Origin: Primula veris
Lineage: Eukaryota > Streptophyta > Magnoliopsida > Ericales > Primulaceae
Reading direction: 5' to 3'
DNA length: 64,000 nucleotides
NCBI GenBank assembly: GCA_963682055.1
Contig: OY821744.1
Location: 2,485,001 to 2,549,000, forward strand
Shown: positions 1-12,051 of the stretch, piece after piece
Layout: each line of letters opens with the position of its first letter
How positions within the stretch are numbered: the first letter of the stretch is position 1
Translations under genes and position numbers: made by a program
The notes under the pieces: generated by a model
What the model was told of the DNA's origin: nothing
Databases searched by the model: none
The model's input: only the letters and a program-made list of their open reading frames with translations

Positions 1-264
1 GCAATTTTTGTAAGAGGTTATGTCTTTAAGGTCCTTATTGCATATTTTTTACCACTACTGCAAGCTCAACGATACATCAAGCACTGCCTATAAGGATCTT
101 TACTCGGTGTTATGATAGCAATTTAATAGGTAGGTTGGTTATCTCAAATCATGCAATGCGTACGTAAGAATTATAAACAATAATAAAGCATCGGGATCTG
201 ATTGAGTATATACAATACTATAAACTAAAACCATGAAAAATTATGTGTTCGATCTTACACATAC

Positions 265-409
265 CTTCTGGTAAATCACTTATTCGTTTTCGATAAAAAG
301 CCATCAAGAAAAAATCTGTTTCATCATTTTCTCCTTCTTCTTCGGCCACTTCTTCCATTATTGTTGTATTTATGCACTCTATATAGTAGTCTCTTCTATT
401 TTTCACCAC
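265..409 (-). pseudogene. F-box gene 5' exon fragment, copy 1
   Basis: On the minus strand an open frame starts at an ATG at 409 and reads an acidic stretch (EEVAEEEGENDET) followed by KRISDLPE. It then meets a good splice donor, CAGAAG then GTATGTG, at 264. RISDLPE is how many plant F-box domains begin, so this looks like the first coding exon of an F-box protein cut by an intron just inside the F-box. The rest of the F-box is not found in the neighbouring unit. Four related copies exist in the window (here, 5,695, 15,768 and 25,730). The F-box reading is an inference from a short motif. Confidence 0.45.
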
Positions 410-649
410 TTTTCCTTTATCTACTATGTTTTGCTGTTTTCGGTATGTTTTGTAGATCTATAATACATCTAAATATATAGGCATATTTGAAACCACTCGA
501 TCTGTGGTACTTAATCATATTAAATGCAATTAATGATAAAGATTGATCCACAATGTATATAATCTTAAGTCAACACAATCTTTTTAGTCAAATACTAATT
601 AATGAATGGCCCTATAGTATACAAGTTTATTAATTAATTTGATACGACC

Positions 650-990
650 GTTTAAGCTAGTCTTAGTCCGTTCTTAATTTTATATAATATATCTTTCTTG
701 TATTTAAGTCGTAACCTAGAAAGAAGTACATACCCCATCTTTACAATAATAATTGTGTTATGATGGCGATTTAGTAGTTAAGTAGGTTATCTCAAATCAT
801 GCAATGCGTAAAAATTATCAACGACAATCCGTCCTTAATTTTATATAAAATACCTTGTATTTAAGTCGTAACCTAGAAAGTAGTCAATGCCCCGTCTTTA
901 CAATAATAATAGTGTTAATGGCGATTTAGTAGATAAGTAGGTTATCTCAAATCATGCAATACGTAAAAATTATCGACGACAAACCTCAAA
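650..990. repeat. Two tandem copies of a ~150-bp subrepeat
   Basis: A block running from TTAGTCCG through TATTTAAGTCGTAACCTAGA, CTTTACAATAATAAT and GGTTATCTCAAATCATGCAA occurs twice in succession here. The same block recurs at about 5,090, 6,080-6,410 (twice), 15,180, 16,195/21,233 (split by the copia element), 22,440 and 26,320. No coding sense is visible. It is the most widely shared piece of the left array. Confidence 0.7.
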
Positions 991-1880
991 CGTAGACTAA
1001 GTTTTTTTTTCTTAATGAAATATAATTTCCAAAATGAAGTCTTCGGGTAAACATTTGGCATGGAGAAATCTTATTTTGGATGCATGGTAATATAGATTGT
1101 AAAATGGATGAAGAAATTGTCAAACGGATATTAAGATTTCAAATTTTATTAAGAGGGATGAGAATAATCCTCAAACATATTAGCTGCAAAAACAAGAATA
1201 AGTAAGCAAAAACATATTTTAGATGCCATACTACAACTTAACTTAATTTTTTAATAACAAGTATCTATAGATCCAATTAATTTAGCCATCCACTGTAAGT
1301 GCAAATATAAAGTCGATACTTTTGAATGAAATTTTGTGTTTACGTACGGGACTATGTTTTAATACTATCAGATTTACAAAACTGTACTGAAATCAATAAA
1401 AGCTACAACTAACTCTAAGGGTAATTTCAGTAAAGTACCAGGAAGATAGAAAATAACATTTAGAACCCAATCAAATAACAAGTTGCTATCTCAAAAATCA
1501 AGAGGAAGTGTAGATGTTTTGTTTTTGTTTTTTTGTTTTTTGGGCATAACAGGCTCCATTTCATTCATGCTGGCCTAATCAAGAAAACCAAGTCCGATGC
1601 AACGATAATATTCAAAATACAGGATGAACCTAAAACAACAATATGAGGAAAAGAAACCGGCCGCCTAAAAATCTCAAAAACAAGAGCGATGAGATCAAAA
1701 ATACAACTTTTTCTCATCTTCAACCTTATAATCGCTCCCCCTTTAACGCCATGATTACAGATAAAAGGTTTTAGAGGTAAACTACACTAGTTTCAAGAAC
1801 CACATAAATGACACTATGCAAAACTAGAATAAAATCCATATTGAGAATTTCATAAAAAGCTATATCAAAATCATCATAAA

Positions 1881-2410
1881 CAGTGCCGGTCCACGGGCTA
1901 TGTGCATCTCAGCCGGAAAATTATTTTTGTGTACCAAATTTTTTTCCCGTCTTGCCAAAGATATATAGTGACTAAAAAATCAAATAATCAATTGAGATGA
2001 TATATATTTTATTTATCAATATATAAAAGGATATTTTTTATATATTTTTTAAAAAAAACACTTCACTACAATCTCTCTATATATTTCAAAGACTGCATAA
2101 CACAATATTATAAGTTATCTAAAAACAATGAAATTACTAAACACTAAGTGAGTGTACTTAAGATGGTAGAGGGCTTGATTTGGTTGCAAGAGGTAAACTG
2201 TTGCTAAATTTAGTGACACTCACTTTACCAAATTACCAACCGTTTACTTTTTGAACATTGTTGCTAAAGCGAGTGTCGTTAAATTTTAGCAACAATTTAC
2301 CAACGGTTTTCAAAAAGTAAACTAATGGAAATGAACTTTTTCCTGTAGTTAACCACTTGATTAGGAGGAATTTGCAGGCATTATATGAATTTTTTCTTGT
2401 AGTTAACAAG
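1881..2410. mobile_element. Insertion with ~10-bp flanking direct repeat, unit 1
   Basis: The segment begins CAGTGCCGGTCC and is flanked by AATCATCATAAA on the left (1,869-1,880) and AATCATCACAAA on the right (2,411-2,422). Unit 3 has one such motif and nothing between (22,204-22,215), so it is a probable empty site. The CAGTG start and flank of about 8-12 bp recall hAT or Mutator elements. The right side instead ends in TTTTCTTGTAGTTA, like a CACTA-type end, so the insert may be composite. Inside are inverted GTTGCTAAA / TTTAGCAAC motifs. There is no coding capacity. Confidence 0.55.
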
Positions 2411-3322
2411 AATCATCACAAAAATAGGAAGTAGTGGGAGAAAAGGCAAGAGGATATACATAACTATGAACCAAGTTGTTTAGTAAGAACATCAACCACT
2501 TGATTAGAAGGATTTTGCAAGCATTATATATGAATGAAGTCTTGTTGAATTTGTGCAAGTGTATGGTGACACTTCATTTCAAATTACTTGTCCAGTTTCA
2601 TTGAGCCTGTGCTATGAGATCTCTAGCTAAGTGACAGGCACTTATAAATATACACATACCAGAAATAAATCTCCGAGAATCCAAACATGCAATCTGTTAC
2701 GTTTCTTTACTACCTCGGATGTTCCAATTTTTTTCATATTCTGCTTGTGCTTGTGAAACTGAACTACAGTTCAGGTAACTGACACTGAAGCTATATATAC
2801 CAGAAGAATGAGACGCGATTGGCAAATAGTAGTTAATGATTTACGAATAAAGTACCCAGGCATTCACTTTGAATTTCAACAAAGTTTTCAAATATAAAAA
2901 AGTTGACACAACGGAGATAAACGAATGTGGTATTGAAGAGCCTAAATATCAAATAAATACAGGCAAAGTCATCTTATTATAGAACATTATTTTTCCCAAG
3001 TTCACAACAATTGTAACAACATATAACGAAAATTCTAAAACCCTCATAGAGACAGGTATCTATGCTTGGGATGCTTACAAAAGAGGTAGAGCTGTTCACA
3101 ACAGATATATGTACAAAACTCTAATATGCATCAAGTCCCAAGAAAAGGAAAACTGAAAAAGATGATTAGAAAGGAAACTAGCCTAACACTGCCCTTCCTA
3201 CTAGGTTGATAATTTAAGGGCGCGACAAATCTTTACATCTTCACTTCCAGGCCTCGGTTCTATGTTGCCGTTTACCTTTTATGTGGTGAATAAGGTTGCT
3301 CACTTGTGAAACTGTTGGCCAA

Positions 3323-3615
3323 GGCTTTACACCACACATAATTTCTGTAGCTGCTGGAGAGGATGTGTACCAGAAGATTATGCTGTTCATTATCCGGTGC
3401 TATATCTAATCAATTTTTACGTCAGACAGCTACATCTGGAGGCAATGTTACTTATGAGGGACGCTTTGATATTCTATCACTGATCTTGGTGGTAGAACAG
3501 GTGGGCTCAGTGTACGTATGTCTCTCGAGTACTGATGGCCAAATCATTGGAGGTGGAGGTGGTGGGCCCTAGAGAGCTACTGACCCCGTTGAGGTAATCA
3601 TTGGTACTTTCTTGA
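3323..3615 (+). pseudogene. AHL (AT-hook/PPC domain) gene fragment, copy 1
   Basis: The reading FTPHIISVAAGEDVYQKIM, then QTATSGGNVTYEGRFDILSL, then CLSSTDGQIIGGG, then DPVEVIIGTFL follows the PPC/DUF296 domain of plant AHL nuclear proteins in order. The family binds AT-rich DNA through an AT-hook and forms trimers through PPC. This copy lacks the AT-hook region. It has lost about 37 bp relative to copy 2 after LFI, which shifts the frame. It also carries the loop deletion and the stop after GGGP seen in copy 2. It is not functional. Confidence 0.75.
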
Positions 3616-3782
3616 TCAATAAAATCAAGGATTTGTGCTGCCAAAGGGATGGAGCAAATGGTATAAGAAGTTACCCTTAGAGCATTTGCAAGTGAATGTG
3701 TAAATGGTACCTGTATATAAGCTATATTTTGCATGTTGGTTTTAAAGAAAATTGGATACAGCAGTACATCTATGACACAACA

Positions 3783-4875
3783 GGCATTCTGAGCTTGGAA
3801 CATTCTCTAGTGAACAGCAATCTATTGCTTAACCAGGTTTATGATAATAAAAAATGGAATAAAGAGCTTCTAATGTTAGATGGTGATAACGATTTTATTC
3901 TGATGGAAATCGAAGTGCAAAAATAGCTTTTGAGAAATATAGAAGAAAATAGCACGTATGGGATATGGCCAGGTTTGTTTGGAATCCAATTTTACCTCCA
4001 AAAATTTCCATTTTCTGCTGGAAATTATGGAAAAAATGTATTAATCTGGAATCTGGATGGGGACATAACGAGGATGGGAATATCTCTAGCTTCAAAATGT
4101 TGCTGCTGTGAGAAGGCTCAAAAAGATTTTTATAATCATCTGTTCTGGTCGGGTGACATTGCTAAAAAAGTCTGGAACCACTTTGGCAGCATCTTTTGAA
4201 TAAACTGTGATGGTGATCGGGGATGGAGAGAGTTTGTAAGACTTTGGTGTATAAAAATTAAAAATGAGTGGGAAATCGCAGTTAAACTATATTGCTGTTT
4301 TGGTCCCCTTTCTTATACTATGGGAAATTTGGATCGCTAAAATCGACCAAAAGCATACTGAGAAAGATAAAAGGAAGATGCTATTATCTTGAAGGTTAAG
4401 AAATGGATTCTAGACCTGAATGGTAATGTTAGGCCAGCTGTAGCTCTGAAACCCTTTCATAAATTGGTGCTAGATTCTTTAACTATTACAGTCCAGCCAT
4501 GTAAGGTGAAAATTCCTATTCCGGTTAAATGGATTGTTCCACCATCGGGAAAACTAAAATTAAATACTGATGGTGTATTCATGAAAGAGACCAGGTCTGC
4601 TGGTGGAGGAGGAGTGTGTAGCGATGAACGAGGACGGATTTTATTTGCTTTTAGCATTTCTTTTATAGGGGAGAGTCATCTTGAAGCTGAAGTAAAGACC
4701 ATGGAGATGTGAATTTTGAAAACTGTGATGCAATTTTTTGGTGTTTGGATGATGTAACTTTTGAGTAGGTAAGCAGCAACAACTTATAAGTTGCTGCTTT
4801 AGCTTGTATCTGGGTCCGGTCCCAAAATTTGATACATAAAAATGGGGTACCGTCCTTTTAATAATAATAATAAAA
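3783..4875 (+). pseudogene. LINE 3' part: zinc-binding and RNase H remnant, unit 1
   Basis: The reading at about 3,960-4,190 gives a plant LINE zf-RVT region (PKISIFCWKLWKKC, then CCCCEKAQKDFYNHLFW). Positions 4,548-4,710 give the start of an RNase H domain (KLKLNTDGVF, GGGVCSDERGRILFAFS, HLEAEVK). Both are interrupted by stops and frame changes. The tail is a (TAA)n-like run at about 4,855-4,875, a common 3' end of non-LTR elements. The junction at 3,783 joins AHL-flanking sequence directly to the LINE at GGCATT. Confidence 0.8.
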
Positions 4876-5434
4876 TCTTTTTTCCCTATACTAATTAATA
4901 ATAAGAAACTAAATGAATGGCCTCAAATGATCTCACGGCCCTATATATACATGTAGAGGTATATGCCTCAACCCCATTTTGGAGGCTTGTTCGCTAAAAA
5001 AAACAAAACAAAAACTCGCGGCCCTATAGTATATAGTTATAAGTTTACTAATTACTCCGAGATTGAAATACGACCGCTTAAACTATTGTTAGTCCGGCCT
5101 CTGCTCATAATATACCTTCCTCGTATTTAAGTCGTAACCTAGAAACGAGTCGATGCTCCATCTTTAAAATAATAATGGTGTTATGGGGAAGGGATCCTCA
5201 ATGGTGTTGTGATGCACTGTTGAGCTAACAGTGTTTGTAAAGAAATTGCAATAACCTCCATAAATACATAATTCTTAGTGTTTATATCTTTTAAAAACCC
5301 ACAAACAAAGCTTTAAATCTTTTTGAAAACTTGCTTTGTTTTTCACCAGCATCCATTGAATAATACCATCCCATCGACACTAGAATACCGTCTTTTATCG
5401 TTAAAATAGATGCACTATAAAAAAAAAAATACAT
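4876..5434. repeat. Spacer between LINE tail and next unit
   Basis: This AT-rich spacer is shared with 14,990-15,505 at the end of unit 2. It includes one copy of the 150-bp subrepeat (about 5,085-5,200). No coding sequence or RNA gene is visible. Confidence 0.6.
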
Positions 5435-5694
5435 GCAATTTTTGTAGGAGGTTATGTCTTTAAGGTCCTTATTGCATATTTCTTACAACTACTGCAAGCT
5501 CAACGATACATCAAGCACTGCCTATAAGGATCTTTACTCGGTGTTATGATGGCGATTTACTAGGTAGCTAAGTTATCTCAAATCATGCAATGCGTAAGAA
5601 TTATAAACAATAATAAAGCATCAGCATCTGATTGAGTATAAACAATACTCTAAACTAAAACCATGAAAAATTATGTGCTCGATCTTACACATAC

Positions 5695-5835
5695 CCTTCT
5701 GGTAAATCACTTATTCGTTTTCAATAAAAAAGCCATCAAGAACAAATGTGTTTCATCATCTTCTCCTTCTTCTTCGATCACTTCTTCCATTATTGTTGTA
5801 TTTATGCACTCTATATATTTACTATGTTTGGCTGT
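5695..5835 (-). pseudogene. F-box 5' exon fragment, copy 2 (broken)
   Basis: This is the same exon as at 265-409. It has lost about 38 bp around 5,818 (ACTCTATATA runs straight into TTTACTATG) and has an extra C at the former splice donor. The minus-strand frame is broken, so this copy is dead. Confidence 0.45.
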
Positions 5836-7321
5836 TTTCATATGGTTTGTAGGTGTATAATACATCTAAATATATAGGCACATTTGAAACCACGGGATCT
5901 GTGATACTTAATCATACTAAATGCAATTAATGATAAAGATTGATCCCTAATGTATGTAATCTTAAGTCAACACAATCTTTTTAGTAAAAAAAACTAATTA
6001 ATGAATGACTTCCACTGATCTCGCGGCCGTATAGTATATAATTTTATTAATTAATTTGATAGTCAAATACGATCATTTAAACTATTGTTAGTCTGTCCAT
6101 AATTTTATATAATACACCTTCTTTGTATTTAAGTCATAACTTAGAAAGAATCCATGCCCCGCCTTTACAATAATAATGGTGTTATGATGCCGATTTAGTA
6201 GATCAGTAGGTTATCTCAAATCATGCAATACGTAAGAATTATCGACGACAATCCGTCCTTAATTTTATATAAAATACCTTTCTTGTATTTAAGTCGTAAC
6301 TTAGAAAGAAGTCAATGCCCCATCTTTACAATAATAATGGTGTTATGATGGCAATTTAGTAGATAAGTAGGTTATCTCAAATCATGCAGTACCGAAGAAT
6401 TATCAACAACAAAACCACAAAACTTAGCCTAAAGTTTTTTTTCTGAATGAAATATAATTTCCAAAATGAAGTCTTCGGGTAAAATTTGGCATGGAGAAAT
6501 CTTAATTTGGATGCATGGTAATATAGATTGTAAAATAGATGAAGAAATTGTCAAACAGATATTAAGATTTCAAATTTTATTGAGAGGGATGAGAATAATC
6601 CTCAAACATATTAGCTGCAAAAACAAGAATGAGTAAGCAAAAACATATTTTAGATGCCATACTAAAACTTAACTTTAATTTTTTAATTACAAGTATCTAT
6701 AGATCCAATTAATTTAGCCTCTAATGAAATCATCCACTGTAAGTGCAAATATAAAGTCGATTCTTTTGAGTGAAATTTTGTGTTTACGTATTGGACTATA
6801 TTTTAATATTATCAGATTTACAAAACTGTACTGAAATCAATAAAAGCTACAACTAACTCTAAGGGTAATTTCAGTAAAGTACCAGGAAGATAGAAAATAA
6901 CATTTAGAACCCAATCAAATAACAAGTTGCCATCTCAAGAATCAAGAGGAAGTGTAGATGTTTTGTTTTTTTTTGTTTTTTGGGCATAACAGGCTCCATT
7001 TCATTCATGCTGGCCTAATCAAGAAAATCAAGTCCGATGCAACGATAATATTCAAAATACAGGATGAGCCTAAAACAACAATATGAGGAAAAGAAACCGG
7101 CCACCTAAAAATCTCAAAAACAAGAGAGATGTGATCAAAAATACAACTTTTTTCTTATCTTCAACCTTATAATCGCTCCCCCTTTAACACCATGATTACA
7201 GATAAAAGGTTTTAGAGGTAAACTACACTAGTTTCAAGATTCGCATAAATGACACAATGCAAAACTAGAATAAAATCCATATTGAGAATTTCATAAAAAG
7301 CTATATCAAAATCATCATAAA

Positions 7322-7855
7322 CAGTGCCGGTCCACGGGCTATGTGCATCTCAGCCGAAAAATTACTTTTGCGTACCAATTTTTTTTCCCGTCTTGCCAAA
7401 GATATATAGTGACTAAATAATAAAATAATCAATTGAGATGATATATATTTTATTTATCAATATATAAAAGCATATTTTATATATATATTTTTAAAAAAAA
7501 AAACTTCACTACAATCTCTCTATATATTTTAAAGACTGCATAACACAATATTATAAGTTATCTAAAAAAAAAATGAAATTACTAAACACTGAGTGAGTGT
7601 ACTTAAGATGGTAGAGGGCTTGATTTGGTTGCAAGAGGTAAACTGTTGCTAAATTTAGCGACACTCAATTTACCAAATTACCAACCGTTTACTTTTTGAA
7701 CATTGTTGCTAAAGCGAGTGTCGCTAAATTTCAGCAACAATTTACCAACAGTTTTCAAATAGTAAACTAATGGAAATGAACTTTTTCCTGTAGTTAACCA
7801 CTTGATTAGGAGGAATTTGCAGGCATTATATGAATTTTTTCTTGTAGTTAACCAG
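7322..7855. mobile_element. Insertion with flanking direct repeat, unit 2
   Basis: This is the same inserted segment as at 1,881-2,410, in the same place. It starts CAGTGCCGG after AATCATCATAAA (7,310-7,321) and ends before AATCATCACAAA (7,856-7,867). Being shared by units 1 and 2 but absent from unit 3, it entered before the most recent duplication. Confidence 0.55.
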
Positions 7856-8764
7856 AATCATCACAAAAATGAGAAAGTAGTGGGAGAAAAGGCAAGAGGA
7901 TATACATAACTATGAACCAAGTTGTTTAGTAAGAACATCAACCACTTGATTAGGAGGATTTTGCAAGCATTATATATGAATGAAGTCTTGTTGAATTTGT
8001 GCAAGTGTATGGTGACACTTCATTTCAAATTACTTGTCCAGTTTCATTGAGCCTGTGCTATGAGATCTCTAGCTAAGTGACAGGCACCTATAAATATACA
8101 CATACCAGAAATAAATCTCCGAGAATCCAAACATGCAATCTGTTATGTTTCTTTACTACCTCGGATGTTCCAATTCTTTTCATATTCTGCTTGTGCTTCT
8201 GAAACTGAACTACAGTCCAGGTAACTGACTGAAGCTATATATACCAGAAGAATGAGATGCGATTGGCAAATAGTAGTTAATGATTTACGAATAAAATACC
8301 CAGGCATTCACTTTGAATTTCAACAAAGTTTTCAAATATAAAAAAGTTGACACAACGGAGATAAACGAATGTGGTATTGAAGAGCCTAAATATCAAATAA
8401 ATACAGGCAAAGTCATCTTATTATAGAACATTATTTTTCCCAAGTTCACAACAATTGTAACAACATATAACGAAAATTCTAAAACCCTCAGAGACAGGTA
8501 TCTATGCTTGGGATGCTTACAAAAGAGGTAGAGCCGTTCACAACAGATATATGTACAAAACTCTAATATGCATCAAGTCCCAAGAAAAGGAAAACTGAAA
8601 AAGATGATTAGAAAGGAAACTAGCCTAACACTGCCCTTCCTACTAGGTTGATAATTTAAGGACGCGACAAATCTTTACATCTTCACTTCCAGGCCTCGGT
8701 TCTATGTTGCCATTTACCTTTTATGTGGGGAATAAGGTTGCTCACTTGTGAAACTGTTGGCCAA

Positions 8765-9094
8765 GGCTTTACACCACACATAATTTCTGTAGCTGCTGGA
8801 GAGGATGTGTACCAGAAGATTATGCTGTTCATTCAACAAAGCAAGCGTGAAATTTGTATTCTTTCAGCATCCGGTGCTATATCTAATCAATTTTTACGTC
8901 AGCCAGCTACATCTGGAGGCAATGTTACTTATGAGGGACGCTTTGATATTCTATCACTGATCTTGGTGGTAGAACAGGTGGGCTCAGTGTACATATGTCT
9001 CTCGAGTACTGATGGCCAAATCATTGGAGGTGGAGCTGGTGGGCCCTAGAGAGCTACTGACCCCGTTGAGGTAATCATTGGTACTTTCTTGATC
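8765..9094 (+). pseudogene. AHL (PPC domain) gene fragment, copy 2 (most complete)
   Basis: This is the longest AHL match. It reads FTPHIISVAAGEDVYQKIM, QQSKREICILSASGAISN, QPATSGGNVTYEGRFDILSL, then CLSSTDGQIIGGGAGGP, a TAG stop, and RATDPVEVIIGTFL. These are the consecutive blocks of the PPC domain of AHL DNA-binding proteins. Between LSL and CLSS the frame reads ILVVEQVGSVYI, while the +1 frame reads TDLGGRTGGLS, which is what the family has there. Two compensating indels plus a short loop deletion therefore mask damage. No AT-hook is found upstream and the stop cuts the domain before its end. I call it a pseudogene fragment, not a short AHL. Confidence 0.78.
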
Positions 9095-9289
9095 GATACA
9101 ATCAAGGATTTGTGCTGCCAAAGGGATGGAACAAATGGTATTAGAAATTACCCTTAGAGCATTTGCAAGTAAATGTGTAAACGGTACCTGTATATAAGCT
9201 ATATTTTGCATGTTGGTTTTAAAGAAAATTGGATACAGCAGTACATCTATGACACAACAGGCATTTTGGCATATCATGTAAATTATACC

Positions 9290-10778
9290 TATTTTTTTAA
9301 TAGGAAAAGCTAGGGGGTAAGAAGAGATTGGCTGTGGATATTGCTGAATTCAATGAGTTTATTCAAAGTAGCAGCTTATATGACATGCACTTTGTGGTGT
9401 CTAATTATACTTGGTGTAGACAGAAGAAAGGGGAGGTGGTTCTTGAACGTTTGGATAGAACTTTGATAAATGCTAAATGGATTAAAAGAAATGGATTATG
9501 ATTTAATGCATCTCGAAAGAAATGTTTATGACCGTGCTCCTTTACTTTTCATTAGGAAAAGCTATAGAGGAAATGGGCCTATCCCCTTTAAATTTCAAAG
9601 GGAATGGACTCATCATGAAGATTTTTTTAAATTAGTGGAAGAGAACTGGAGACCACCCTGCTATGGTAGAGGCATGATATAGTTTTCTATGAAGCTGAAA
9701 AATCTGAGAAATTGTCTTAAAAATGGAACAGAGAGGTGTTTGGCAATGTCTTTACCAAGATTGCAAAATTTCGAGATGAACTGATTTATTGGGATAATGA
9801 AATGGAGGCTAAGCTAAATGAAGAAACTGTCGATAAATACAACAAAGGACTAGAAAGTTATAATAACGCACTACTAAAAGAAGAGATCTTTTTGAGGCAA
9901 AAAACAAGGGTGAAGTGGTTAAATGAAGGTGATAGAAACACGAATTTTTTCCAGCAAAAGATCAAAAAAATTGATCAAAAATATTACCAAGATGAATGGT
10001 GACTATACTGAAGATAATGAGGAAATGAAAAATGAGGCTGTTGAATTTGATAAGAATCATCTCACTGGTACTGAGGTTAAAAGTATGGATAATTTGCTGG
10101 ATGTGATCCCTAATCTTGTCACCAATGAAATGCTAAGAGTTACCCCCATTCTGGATGAAGTAAAAATTGCTGTTTTTACCACACCCATAGACTATGCTCC
10201 TGGTATAGATGAGTTTTCCGCATCTTTTTACACTATTTGTTGGGAGATAATTAAAGTGGACTTATATGAGACTATTCTGACTTTCTTCCATGGAGGCATG
10301 TTCCCCAAGGCATAGACCTCTGCACTAATAGTTTTGATTCCTAAACTTTGGACAATTTAAGCCGATTCGTCTTTGCCATGTGACCTATAAATTCATCTAA
10401 AAAATTCTCACCAACAGGCTAGCCAATATTTTACCATCTATTATATCTCCAAATCAGCATGGCTTTTGTAAATGATAGATTAATCGGTGGCTGCACTTTA
10501 CTTTCTCAAGAGCTTACGAAGCACATTGGTGAAAATGGTGGTGGGGGTGGTGGGGGTGATGTTATATGTAAACTGGTCATGGCCAAGGTGTTTGATATGG
10601 TGATTTAAGTGTTCCTTGAAAAAGTTTTCTTGAAATTTAGGGTTGATAAAAGCTGGTTATGCTTATTCTTAAATGTGTAACAAATGCTTTTTACTCTGTT
10701 GGAGTGAATGGTAGTACTGCAGGTTTTTCTCTTCGTCTAGAGGCCTTAAACAAGGGGATTGCCCATCCCCATCCCCAC
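9290..10778 (+). pseudogene. LINE endonuclease and reverse transcriptase N-half remnant
   Basis: Reading across frames gives the end of an endonuclease domain (SNYTWCRQKKGEVVLERLDR) and the linker (FKFQREWTHHEDFFKLVEE). It continues with TRVKWLNEGDRNTNFFQ and the first reverse-transcriptase blocks (APGIDEFSASFYTICW, then RLANILPSIISPNQHGF and GFSLRLEALNKG). This is the order of plant L1-type LINEs. There are many stops and frameshifts. The catalytic YADD-type region is missing because the element is interrupted at 10,778 by a foreign block. Confidence 0.85.
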
Positions 10779-12051
10779 TACAATCTCTCTATATATTTTA
10801 AAGACGGCATAACACAATATTATAAGTTATCTAAAAAAAAATGAAATTACTAAACACTAAGTGAGTGTACTTAAGATGGTAGAGGGCTTTGATTTGGTTG
10901 CAAGAGGTAAACTGTTGCTAAACTTAGCGACACTCACTTATCAAATTACCAACCGTTTACTTTTTTAGAATTGTTGGTAAAACGAGTGTCGCTAAATTTC
11001 AGCAACAATTTACCAACAGTTTTCAAATAGTAAACTAATGGAAATGAATTTTTTCCTGTAGTTAACCACTTGATTAGGAGGATTTTGCAGGCATTATATG
11101 AAATTTTTCTTGTAGTTAACCAGAATCATCACAAAAATGAGGAAGTAGTGGGAGAAAAGGCAAGAGGATATACATAACTATGAACCAAGTTGTTTAGTAA
11201 GAACACAAACCACTTGATTAGGAGGATTTTGCAAGCATTATATATTAATGAAGTCTTGTTGAATTTGTGCAAGTGTATGGTGACACTTCATTTCAATTTA
11301 CTTGGCCAGTTTCATTGAGCCTGTGCTATGAGATCTCTAGCTAAGTGACAGGCACCTATAAATATACACATACCAGAAATAAATCTCCGAGAATCCAAAC
11401 ATGCAATCTGTTACGTTTCTTTACTACCTCGGATGTTCCAATTTTTTTCATATTCTGCTTGTGCTTGTGAAACTGAACTACAGTTCACGTAACTGACACT
11501 GAAGCTATATATACCAGTAGAATGAGACGCGATGGGCAAATAGTAGTTAATGATTTACGAATAAAGTACCCAGGCATTCACTTTGAATTTCAACAAAGTT
11601 TTCAAATATAAAAAAGTTGACACAACGGAGATAAACGGATGTGGTATTGAAGAGCCTAAATATCAAATAAATACAGGCAAAGTCATCTTATTATAGAACA
11701 TTATTTTTCCCAAGTTCACAACAATTGTAACAACATATAGTGAAAATTCTAAAACCCTCATAGAGACAGGTATCTATGCTTGGGATGCTTACAAAAGAGG
11801 TAGAGCCGTTCACAACAGATATATGTACAAAACTCTAATTTGCATCGAGTCCCAAAAAAAGGAAAACTGAAAAAGATGATTAGAAAGGAAACTAGCCTAA
11901 CACTGCCCTTCCTATTACTTTAAGGACGCGAAAAATCTTTGCATCTTCACTTCCAGGCCTCGGTTCTATGTCGCCGTTTACCTTTTATGTGGGGAATAAG
12001 GTTGCTCACTTGTGAAATTGTTGGCCAAGGCTTTACACCACACATAATTTC
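10779..12051. repeat. Third copy of the 2,062-3,342 / 7,509-8,787 segment, inside the LINE
   Basis: From CACTACAATCTCTC at 10,779 to CACACATAATTTCT at about 12,051 this block matches 7,509-8,787 closely and has no LINE sequence. It starts part-way through the inserted element and ends seven codons into the AHL homology, where it changes abruptly to LRR sequence. It and the following LRR piece sit between two halves of one LINE. Confidence 0.75.

Larger units (their letters stand above)
1..5434. repeat. Repeat unit 1 (short form) of the left array
   Basis: The sequence at the window start (AAGGTCCTTATTGCATATTT at about 30) returns at about 5,460 and about 15,530 with only scattered differences. 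In order the unit holds a minus-strand F-box exon fragment, two short subrepeats, a LINE-free spacer, an inserted element at 1,881-2,410, an AHL gene fragment and the 3' part of a LINE. Compared with unit 2 it lacks 4,361 bp between the AHL fragment and the LINE tail. The left edge may lie outside the window. Confidence 0.85.

Noticed and set aside
3507..3803. Minus-strand frame opposite the AHL fragment, also at 8,984-9,277
   Set aside because: It is the antisense shadow of the AHL fragment and its flank, with no family resemblance.
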